A DNA stretch of 64,000 nt. Source: Caecitellus pseudoparvulus (Eukaryota > Bigyra: Bicosoecida). Location of the stretch: assembly GCA_965644315.1 (NCBI GenBank), contig CBFFRQ010000029.1:248001-312000 (forward strand), written 5' to 3'. The position numbers and the translations under genes are program-made. Shown piece by piece: positions 52,717 to 60,751 of this stretch (the first letter of the stretch is position 1; every line of letters begins with the position of its first letter). The notes beneath the pieces were generated by a model that was not told the origin of the DNA, did no database searches, and saw only the letters and a list, made by a program, of their open reading frames with translations.

Positions 52717-53597
52717 CGGATTTCATGATCATTCAAAGCGGTGCCAGGTGGATTCGTGTACCTCGCAGCGGGCAGGGTCGGAGCGCAGGCAGCAGCATGT
52801 GTTTGTCGCTGCCGCCGGTGGGGAACGAGGTTCTCCGAGGCCGGCACAGGCGCGGGCTCTGCACAGCGCCAACGAAGGAAGCCTGCAAAGGGACCCTTAG
52901 GCAGGAGAAGGGGAGTTTGGATTATGCGAGCCCGCGTGCTCGGCGGGAGCTGTGCTGCGTCCCCCCCAGCCGGGCTCTGTGTGGCACCTGCCGAGCGAAG
53001 GATCTCAACAACCTCGCACGGCGAGCGTGCAGCCGGGTGGCGTTCGTCGCATGACAGGCCCAATCTCATGCTCAACCCAACGTCATCACATCAATGGCCT
53101 GGTTCATGACCGTGAGCGGGGCTGTCTAAGGCTTGCGGCGTGTGCAGGCAGTGGTGGTTGCGGGAGTTGGAGGTGAAACGGCCAGGTGCATGTGCAGTGC
53201 AGCACCACTTCCTCCACGACGACCTGTTTGATGCTCACGACAGCAATTGCAGCCATGACAACGAGGGGCTGCTTGAAGTAATGTTAAAGGCTGCCAGGGA
53301 CCAGCGGTTCACTTGGACCCGCCCCAACTGCACAGTAGCACGAGGGTCTACGATGGACATGTGCCCAGGGATTGGCTGACGGGGAGAGCCATCTTCTCTG
53401 ACAGACGTGGGTGTGGATACAGGCTGGGATGCCAATCAGTGACGGATCGTGGGGTGCGCTTCTGCGAAGGGCACTGGCCAGGTAGCTCTCGCAGAGCTGG
53501 CGCGGAGGGTGTGCAGCCCAGCTCCTGCCTCGCCTACTTGCCGCAGCGCCGTATTCTCAGGAGGCGCAGCCTGCACGGCGAGTCAGCTGTCTCATGG
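52717..53597. other. Gene-poor spacer before the GBP cassette
   Basis: 881 bp between the start of the surface-protein gene and the left edge of the tandem repeat. It must contain the surface-protein promoter. All ORFs are short and lack family resemblance. No RNA gene or mobile element was recognised. Confidence 0.5.
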
Positions 53598-53897
53598 CGG
53601 ACTTCCACCCCCCCCAGAGTCTCCCGCTTGAGAATGCAGCAGTGCTCCGCTCGTGGGCGCGTTTCCATGGCACATCCCTTGCGAGCAATGCTTTCACGAG
53701 TCCGCTCCACAGCCGTCTCCTTCACAAATCCCCCCCCACCACCTACGTGCGTGCAGGTGCACACGGCCCCCTTTGTCTAGGCAGGGCGCCAGCGGGATCT
53801 TGTGGCCAGGCATTCCTTGCCTGCTGTGCACGGCGGCAGTGGTCGTGCGCCCTTCTCGCTGGGTGGAGGGCCAGAGCGGAGGAAGTCCTCGTACGCG

Positions 53898-54751
53898 ATG
53901 GCGGGTGAGGCTGACGACCATGTGGGTGTGCTTGGGGCGTCCAGCTGTGAGGGGGCGTGTCAAACACCCGCCGACTCCCGCTCTGCGCAGGTGAAGGGGC
54001 TGATAGAGCAAGCTCGGCTGCAGTACAAGTGCGTTGGCGTGCAGGTGCAGTGCAGGAGGCTTGCGCAATTACCGCAAGTGTGCGGCGCTTGCGCAGGTCC
54101 CAGGCGCTGGAGGCGATTGCGAAGGCCAAAGCAGACACCAAGCGAGCCATGCAGGCGGAGCTGGACGCAGCGAGGGCCTCTGCGACGGCACAGATTGCTG
54201 CCCTTCGGCACCAGCTGGCGAACGAGCGGCAGCGTGGGGATGTGATGCTGAAGCGGTCCCTGGAGGCGTTGGTTGAGCAGCTGAAGGAGGCGGCGAGTGC
54301 GGGCAAGCACAGCTCTGGCTCACGCCCTGCTCAGTGGAACGGCGCTGCGCTGTTGAAGGTGGTGCGGTCGTGCGCCAATGCGGTGTACAGCCAGCTGAAC
54401 TCTGCGGGGGGCGGGCAGGTACAGGACAGCACCCTGGACGCCGAGGACGCCAAGCGGCTGGGGCTGCGGGGCAAGGGCGTGACGATGCTGGGGGGAGGGA
54501 TGGCGTCTGTCCCTGCCTCGGCGGCTGCGGAGCTGCTGGGGGAGGGGGCGGGGTCGTCGCCGTGGCCGCCTTGCCCCGGCAGTCTGAAAGATGCAAATGT
54601 GCTGGGTAGGTTTGCTAGCCGAGCTCACAGCCTGCAAGGAGTGCGGGGGAGACACCAGGAAAGTGTGATCGAGCTTGGTTTGTGTATTGAAAGCTGCTCA
54701 CGAGTTTCGCTGGTTTGTTTCCGCTGTCACTTGGGCACGTCATACAGATAG
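53898..54751 (+). CDS. Coiled-coil protein of the GBP cassette, copy 1
   Basis: Two exons (53898-54028, 54097-54751; donor GTGCGT) give 261 residues. Exon 1 encodes a short acidic start and VKGLIEQARLQYK. Exon 2 continues as a coiled coil (SQALEAIAKAKADTKRAMQA, then QIAALRHQLANERQRGDVML), then a segment with LLKVVRSCANAVYSQLN, and a poorly structured tail. I do not recognise the family. Between the two copies, exon 2 differs at about eight positions, seven of them synonymous and one Asp/Gly, which supports both the frame and function. The tail after about residue 200 might be read-through into a 3' UTR if an unseen intron exists. The stop is 10 bp from the stop of GBP-like gene A. Confidence 0.7.
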
Positions 54752-54761
54752 CCGGCGCGTG

Positions 54762-56990
54762 CTACTCGAAGTAGAAGAAGGGGCCCATCGACGGGAATCC
54801 GCCCATTCCGCCCATCATGGGATGCCCCATCGGGACAACCACGGCATGTCCGCCCATGCCCGCCCCGTGCAGAACAAGAGGGTGTCCGCCCATCCCCACC
54901 GCCATTGGGAGGCCCAAGTGAACCACGCCACCGCGCTCCCGCCTTCGGTTACGCAGTTGACGTACTTCTTCTTGGTGCCTGCGTTCTTGGGCTGCTTTCA
55001 GCCGCTCTTGCTCTTCTTGTTCACGCTTGTTTCGCTCGCGGATTTCAGCAAGCTCTTTCCTTCGCCGGGCATCTGCTTCAGCCTGCTTGATTGCCTTCGC
55101 CGCCTCGGCTGCTCGTGTCTCTGCGCTTTCCAGAGCTTCCATGCACCGGGTATGGTCTCGCGAGACTGCTGAAGCTGCTTGGCTAAGGGCAGTTCTGACA
55201 GCAGCCTCTGACGCCTGCCAAACTGCTCGCAGGAAGGGCTGCTCGAGGGAGGCGTGCTGAGCCCAGGTGGGCACCTCCACACTTGGGATGCTTTGGCCAT
55301 CAACACTGACAGTGTGCACGCCAAGGGAGGACAAGCGCCGACCCAAGGACTGCTTGACCCACGCGGGAGCGACGCATTTGCTGCGGATTGGCAGCTCATG
55401 TCCGCCTCCAGTGCACCATGGGTTCGGATCGCCTGCCGCTCCGGGGTGAGTGGCAAATCGAAGCTGCTGAATGTCCCGTGTCAAGCGTTTCAGGCGCTGT
55501 TGCGCCTTTGAGACAGCTGCAGATGCTTTGTGTTGAACTTCGGCTTTCGCAACTTCCGAATAGTGAGCAGTTTGCTCTCGGACGGCTTGCGAGATGAGTG
55601 CCCAGGCGTACTCTGATGCGGCTGATCTCATGCGCTGGCACCCCGCTGGGGAACCAGTCACCATTTTGTGCAAATGTGTGACTCGGTCGCAGACACCTTG
55701 GGTCGGTGTTGCCATCACCAACAAGGCATGGATGCCTTCGAAGGTATCCATGAATGGGCAAGTTGTGCTGCCCTGCAAGGCCTTTGTGATGCTCTGTCTG
55801 CCCGGTTCTGCAACAGCAGCACGGCGAAGCAGGACATGCGCAGGGTATTCTTGTGCAAGACAGGTAAGTTCGACGAGTTTTTGTTCTAGCTCAATACAGG
55901 CGTGCTCAAGTCGGGCTTGGGCAGCAGCTTCCTTCAGAACCTCCCCAAGGCTTTTTGAGCAGTGCTGTCCACTCCTTCGCCATGTTCGAACTGCCTGGGC
56001 GAATGCTTGCATGAGACCACCAACTTGGCTGGCTGATATACTGTCCCAGAGACCATCTCCATCTGAGTCGGCCTGGGCACACGCACCAATGGTGGTGCGA
56101 AACGAAACCCAAGGCCCCTTGTCAAGGCTGGCTTCCCTCAGGTCTGGGAGTGTCCACAACCTCACGCTGCTGAAGACTTGAGAAGCGTGCAGCCTGATTT
56201 GGTTTCGCTGTTTCGCTGATGGGGATTGTGCAGCCTCCAAGTTCAACACGCGGTCAGAGAGGCTCCGGTCTGAGCCTGTTGCACCAGCTCCTGAAAAACG
56301 GTAGTCTCTTAGCACAATGTGCAGGTGTCCCAGCTGTCCTCCGAAGCCTGTCAAGTGTGCAACTTCGGCTGTCGACTCGAGCAAGTAGCTCACCTGCTTC
56401 AGGATGTGATCCCGTCCGACACTGGTGCAGTTTAGGATGATATTGGAGCACAGCGGCAGGAGAGGCACAACTAACGTCCAGTCATGGTCGTCACCATTGT
56501 TTCCCCAGCCCTCGAGGTCGAGGAGCGCTGTTGCCCGGCTTCCCTCAGTTTTAGGTTTGCACACACGGCAGCCTTTGGTGCAGCTTTCCGCCGAGTGCCC
56601 AACAGTGAAGGGGCCAGACATGGAGCCTGTGTGGAGGAAGTTGAGGAGGGAGGACTTGCCGCTGCGCATGTCTCCGATTGCGCACGTCAGCCCAAGCCGC
56701 GTTTCAGGATCTGAGCTGCCCTGCAGGAGTTGGACACCCGCCTCATGCATCTCGGGGTCTCCAGCTTCGTTGACAGACATGAGGAGTACGTCAGCTTCTG
56801 GAGCCTCGCAGCGTCTCCATGTGCCATCCACACTCGCCCATTTCATGCTTCGTGGGGACTCCGCGGCCATTCTGCAGTTCTCCTCGCTTCCGGCAACTGG
56901 TCGTGCTATCAAGTCTCTTGAACTTCTTTCGAAACGCACGCCAGCCCAAAGCTGCCTATGCGTTGGAAACACAAGTAACAGGCAGCGCAT
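54762..56990 (-). CDS. GBP-like large GTPase A, copy 1
   Basis: One exon, up to 742 residues; Met41 (MAAESPRSMKW) may be the true start, since the first 40 residues look untranslated. Guanylate-binding-protein/atlastin-type GTPase of the dynamin superfamily: P-loop GDMRSGKSSL at 106-115, switch LLDLEGWGNN at 156-165 (DxEG), and the GBP-type RD base-recognition motif LHIVLRDY near 228. A helical domain follows, then a charged coiled coil (about 590-690: KAIKQAEADARRRKELAEIR). The Gly/Met/His-rich tail (GMGGHPLVLHGAGMGGHAVV) ends MGPFFYFE, with no CaaX. GBPs self-assemble on membranes and act in cell-autonomous defence in animals; the role in protists is unknown. It diverges from GBP-like gene B over 279 bp. 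Confidence 0.85.
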   Translation of the reverse strand: MRCLLLVFPTHRQLWAGVRFERSSRDLIARPVAGSEENCRMAAESPRSMKWASVDGTWRRCEAPEADVLLMSVNEAGDPEMHEAGVQLLQGSSDPETRLGLTCAIGDMRSGKSSLLNFLHTGSMSGPFTVGHSAESCTKGCRVCKPKTEGSRATALLDLEGWGNNGDDHDWTLVVPLLPLCSNIILNCTSVGRDHILKQVSYLLESTAEVAHLTGFGGQLGHLHIVLRDYRFSGAGATGSDRSLSDRVLNLEAAQSPSAKQRNQIRLHASQVFSSVRLWTLPDLREASLDKGPWVSFRTTIGACAQADSDGDGLWDSISASQVGGLMQAFAQAVRTWRRSGQHCSKSLGEVLKEAAAQARLEHACIELEQKLVELTCLAQEYPAHVLLRRAAVAEPGRQSITKALQGSTTCPFMDTFEGIHALLVMATPTQGVCDRVTHLHKMVTGSPAGCQRMRSAASEYAWALISQAVREQTAHYSEVAKAEVQHKASAAVSKAQQRLKRLTRDIQQLRFATHPGAAGDPNPWCTGGGHELPIRSKCVAPAWVKQSLGRRLSSLGVHTVSVDGQSIPSVEVPTWAQHASLEQPFLRAVWQASEAAVRTALSQAASAVSRDHTRCMEALESAETRAAEAAKAIKQAEADARRRKELAEIRERNKREQEEQERLKAAQERRHQEEVRQLRNRRRERGGVVHLGLPMAVGMGGHPLVLHGAGMGGHAVVVPMGHPMMGGMGGFPSMGPFFYFE

Positions 56991-57269
56991 TGTTGGCAGT
57001 TAGATTTGGACGGTGGAGGTTGTTGTGTGCTTGCATCCTGTCAGCCTGAATGACATCTTTCCAGCTGGCATTGCCGGCAACTTGCAGTTGGACCCCCCCT
57101 GCTCTGAGGGGGCAGGGGGTGCGTTGGGCACACCATCCCACAGCAGCTTCTGTGTATCACACAACCCATTCATCTGGACATCTCGGATTCGAAGAATACC
57201 GGCCATCTACGCTGCATCCCCAGTCCTACAATCGCGCGTGATCCAGCTCATTTTTTCTCCCCGGTCCAC
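56991..57269. promoter_or_regulatory. Divergent promoter region of the GBP pair, copy 1
   Basis: 279 bp between the starts of the two GBP-like genes, implying coupled transcription. Its counterpart 62981-63260 is identical apart from one extra G in a GGGGGCAGGGGG tract. If gene A starts at Met41, the region extends to 56870. Confidence 0.6.
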
Positions 57270-59576
57270 ATGGCTTCAGCTACGGAAACCACTCGCGCTA
57301 GTGCAGGTGGTGCAAGTGCCGATGAAGTTTCACCCATGGCTGTGAAAGTCATGCACGTGGATGAAGCAAGAGCAGTACCCGTTGTCAACATTGACGCATT
57401 GAAGCGCTGCGACTTCTCACTCCGGGAGTGCGTCAACATTGTGTCGATCTTTGGCCCTCTCCGCTCTGGGAAGAGCACAATGCTCACACGCCTCGTTGGA
57501 ATGGAGACGATTTTGGACTTCAAGGACACAGAGGAGGGCATGCACGCCTCTCCGCTGTTTGTTGTGAAGCATGACTCCAAGCCCTGCACCGTGGGAGTTG
57601 ACATGGCAACTGAGCGTTTCTCGGTCGCGGAGGTGATGAGCACCAAGTCAAAGCTGAGTCCTGATGCTGCAGCTGCCGCTCCACAAGTCGCCCTCATGGA
57701 CGTTGAGGGTGCGGGTGACAAGGGGGATGGCTATGACCTTACGTTGATCACCCCGATTCTCCCCGTGTCAAAGGTGGTTCTTTGGCGGGTCACATGGGCG
57801 GGTCGTGATAAATTGTTGCAGGAGCTGGAGGTGTTTCGTCAGGCTGCTGAGAGCCTCAAGCCTGTCGAAGAGGACGAAGTACCTTTGCCAGACAAACCGC
57901 CCTTTGGCCATCTTGTCATTGTTGTCAGAGATGCCAAGCATCTGGATGCTGCCACAACGTCTGCTGGAGCAACCATATCCGAACAGATCCTGGACAGGGA
58001 GCGTGTTCGGCCTACGGCATCAAACAGGAAAAGCATTGGGCAGCGCAACGAGATCAGAGCTGCACTGTATGACTGTTTTGCCTCTGTCACTGTGCATGCT
58101 ATGGCCGATCCGTTCTCTGACTTGGAAGGGTACGAGCGGGGCATGTGTGAGTTGCGGGATATGGTGGGTGAAATGCTGCTGGAGCCCCACAAGCTGTTTG
58201 GTGAGGCCGACATTCTCGCGGGCGACCTCCCTGATCTGCTTACAAGCCTGGCGGAGGCAGCTGCTGAGTCTGAGATAGTGTTGAACATGCGATCAGCGGT
58301 GGACACTCTGCTCGAGAATCGAGCGCGTGTTGCTTTGTCAGAGTACGGCAGAGCTTTGGACGCGAACTCTGCCAAGCTGACGTCCACTTTGGACCCTATT
58401 GTTCAAGTGTCTGTCGTGACGCAGCAGGGGAAAGAGCCATTGGGTCTTGACTCTGCAGGGGTGAGCCTTGAATGTGTGCAGAGAGCATTGGAACTTGCGG
58501 AAGCCAGCGGGGCACAGGGTCAGGCAACGGCAGCTGGGGCAGGATTCGGGGGGGATGGAGCAACTGACTCTTGGCTTGATCTCCTGCTGGGCATATCTAC
58601 CGACTACAGTGAGGCTTTGCAGTTGTTCAGCGCCACGATGGAGAAACTACACTTGTCAGCGGTGCGAGAATCCTTGACGAAGTTTAAGGGTCAACTTGAA
58701 GCAGCAGCTCGCCACAATGCTTTGCATAAGGCATCGGAAGCTCTGTATGCACTGCAAAGCAACATGCAGACGTGGGCCCGCAGGGATGCCACGTCATCGA
58801 CTCTGGGCATTCGAGCCCAGTTATTTCAGCAAGTGCCTGCTGCTGCGGCCGAGTGCGGCGGCCACGCTCTGGACGCGCAGACCATGTGGCATGAAGCTCC
58901 TGGGACAGCAACAATATTGGAGGATGTGCTTGGAGGCAGGGGCTCGTCTTCGCACCTTGCTCTTCCGTCTTGCCTGCAACTGCTGCCACCTGCAAGCAGG
59001 GCAAAGTTGACCGACACGCTGCAAGACATTGTTGCCCAGTTGGAGGCGGAAGCAGTGGCAGCTTTGGAGCAGCGGTGCGCCGCAGAAGCAGCTTCTCTGT
59101 CTGCTCAAGAGCGCCAGCGTCGTGTGGAGGAGTTGGAGGAGAAGGCGGCTGCTGCTGATGCTGCTCACCGCGAGGAGATGCGCCGCATGCTGGAGGAGCA
59201 GAAGCAGGCAAGCGAAAAGATGCGAGCAGAGCAGCAAGAGAGAGATGCTCAGCATGAGAAGAAGATGAAAGAATTGCAAGCAGAGTTGTTGCAGCAGCAA
59301 CGACAGGCACAGGCACAGATGCAGCAGCTTGCCCAGTCCATCGCTTTCTCTGGTGGGGGCGGGGGGGGCGGGGGATTCGGTCCGATGCCGCCCGGTCCGA
59401 TGCCGCCCGGTCCGATGCCACCCGGTCCATCATCAGGTGGGCCGATGGAGCGTGTTATTTATTCGCCCCCGCGAAGGGTGAACCCGTGGAATGCGTTCCA
59501 GAAGGCCAACGCAGGCCGAGGATGGTCTCCGTCTCAAATGTCCCGTGCCTATAAACGATTCAAGGGAGGGCGATGA
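57270..59576 (+). CDS. GBP-like large GTPase B, copy 1
   Basis: One exon, 768 residues. GTPase domain: P-loop FGPLRSGKSTML at 61-72, switch LMDVEGAGDKGDGYDL with DxEG at 144-147, and RD motif VIVVRDAKH near 217-224. The helical middle domain runs to about 560. A long Glu/Gln/Lys coiled coil spans about 600-695 (EERRMLEEQKQASEKMRAE-like heptads). A Gly run and three tandem GPMPP repeats follow. The C-terminal 35 residues (NPWNAFQKANAGRGWSPSQM, then a basic end) look like a small folded or nucleic-acid-binding motif rather than a lipid anchor. The protein is clearly different in sequence from GTPase A, so the pair may work as a heteromer. It is followed directly by unit 2. Confidence 0.88.
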   Translation: MASATETTRASAGGASADEVSPMAVKVMHVDEARAVPVVNIDALKRCDFSLRECVNIVSIFGPLRSGKSTMLTRLVGMETILDFKDTEEGMHASPLFVVKHDSKPCTVGVDMATERFSVAEVMSTKSKLSPDAAAAAPQVALMDVEGAGDKGDGYDLTLITPILPVSKVVLWRVTWAGRDKLLQELEVFRQAAESLKPVEEDEVPLPDKPPFGHLVIVVRDAKHLDAATTSAGATISEQILDRERVRPTASNRKSIGQRNEIRAALYDCFASVTVHAMADPFSDLEGYERGMCELRDMVGEMLLEPHKLFGEADILAGDLPDLLTSLAEAAAESEIVLNMRSAVDTLLENRARVALSEYGRALDANSAKLTSTLDPIVQVSVVTQQGKEPLGLDSAGVSLECVQRALELAEASGAQGQATAAGAGFGGDGATDSWLDLLLGISTDYSEALQLFSATMEKLHLSAVRESLTKFKGQLEAAARHNALHKASEALYALQSNMQTWARRDATSSTLGIRAQLFQQVPAAAAECGGHALDAQTMWHEAPGTATILEDVLGGRGSSSHLALPSCLQLLPPASRAKLTDTLQDIVAQLEAEAVAALEQRCAAEAASLSAQERQRRVEELEEKAAAADAAHREEMRRMLEEQKQASEKMRAEQQERDAQHEKKMKELQAELLQQQRQAQAQMQQLAQSIAFSGGGGGGGGFGPMPPGPMPPGPMPPGPSSGGPMERVIYSPPRRVNPWNAFQKANAGRGWSPSQMSRAYKRFKGGR
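59379..59423 (+). repeat. Three tandem 15-bp repeats (GPMPP coding)
   Basis: GGTCCGATGCCGCCC repeated three times (third copy has one change) within GBP-like gene B, after a G-rich run encoding polyglycine. Confidence 0.9.
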
Positions 59577-59887
59577 CTCAAGGCGGACTCCCGACCCTCC
59601 CAGAGCCCCCCACTCCAGAATGTAGCACTGCTCCGCTTGTGGGCGCGTTTCCAAGGCACATCCCTTGGGACCAGAGCCTTCCCAAGCACACCTTGACAGA
59701 GCCGTCCCCCTTCACAAATCCCCCCCCACCACCTACGTGCGTGCAGGTGCACACGGCCCACTGTGTCTGGACAGGGCGCCAGCGGGATCTTATCGCCAGG
59801 CGTCACTTGCCTGCTGTGCGCGGCGGCAGCGGTCGTGCGTCCTTCTCGCTGGGTGGAGGGCCAGAGCGGTGGAAGACCTCGTGCGCG

Positions 59888-60741
59888 ATGGCGGGTGAGG
59901 CTGACGACCATGTGGGTGTGCTTGGGGCGTCCAGCTGCGGGGGAGCGTGTCAAACACCCGCCGACTCCCGCTCTGCGCAGGTGAAGGGGCTGATAGAGCA
60001 AGCTCGGCTGCAGTACAAGTGCGTTGGCGTGCAGGTGCAGTGCAGGAGGCTTGCGCAATTACCGCAAGTGTGCGGCGCTTGCGCAGGTCCCAGGCGCTGG
60101 AGGCGATTGCGAAGGCCAAGGCAGACACCAAGCGAGCCATGCAGGCGGAGCTGGATGCAGCGAGGGCCTCTGCGACGGCGCAGATCGCTGCCCTTCGGCA
60201 CCAGCTGGCGAACGAGCGGCAGCGTGGGGATGTGATGCTGAAGCGGTCCCTGGAGGCGTTGGTTGAGCAGCTGAAGGAGGCGGCGAGTGCGGGCAAGCAC
60301 AGCTCTGGCTCACGCCCTGCTCAGTGGAACGGCGCTGCGCTGTTGAAGGTGGTGCGGTCCTGCGCCAATGCGGTGTACAGCCAGCTGAACTCTGCGGGGG
60401 GCGGGCAAGTGCAGGACAGCACCCTGGGCGCCGAGGACGCCAAGCGGCTGGGGCTGCGGGGCAAGGGCGTGACGATGCTGGGGGGAGGGATGGCGTCTGT
60501 CCCTGCCTCGGCGGCTGCGGAGCTGCTGGGGGAGGGGGCGGGGTCGTCGCCGTGGCCGCCTTGCCCCGGCAGTCTGAAAGATGCAAATGTGCTGGGTAGG
60601 TTTGCTAGCCGAGCTCACAGCCTGCAAGGAGTGCGGGGGAGACACCAGGAAAGTGTGATCGAGCTTGGTTTGTGTATTGAAAGCTGCTCACGAGTTTCGC
60701 TGGTTTGTTTCCGCTGTCACTTGGGCACGTCATACAGATAG
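59888..60741 (+). CDS. Coiled-coil protein of the GBP cassette, copy 2
   Basis: Exons 59888-60018 and 60087-60741, 261 residues, same structure as copy 1 including the GTGCGT intron. Differences from copy 1 in exon 1 include Glu/Gly plus two synonymous changes. Exon 2 has one Asp/Gly change (STLGAED in place of STLDAED) and about seven synonymous changes. The frame is intact, and the excess of silent changes argues that both copies are, or were until recently, under selection. The function is unknown. Confidence 0.7.
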
Positions 60742-60751
60742 CCGGCGCGTG

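Larger units (their letters stand above)
53598..59587. repeat. Tandem duplication unit 1 (about 5990 bp, complete)
   Basis: The segment repeats at an offset of 5990 bp. Homology to unit 2 begins near 53598/59588. It is patchy for the first 300 bp, then close to identical from about 53890/59880. The unit contains a coiled-coil gene (+), GBP-like gene A (-) and GBP-like gene B (+). Unit 2 starts directly after the stop of gene B. Confidence 0.95.

Noticed and set aside
54675-55172. Plus-strand 165-codon ORF overlapping the 3' end of GBP-like A
   Set aside because: Opposite-strand shadow of the GBP-A coiled-coil and Gly-rich tail. It repeats identically in unit 2 only because the DNA is duplicated.
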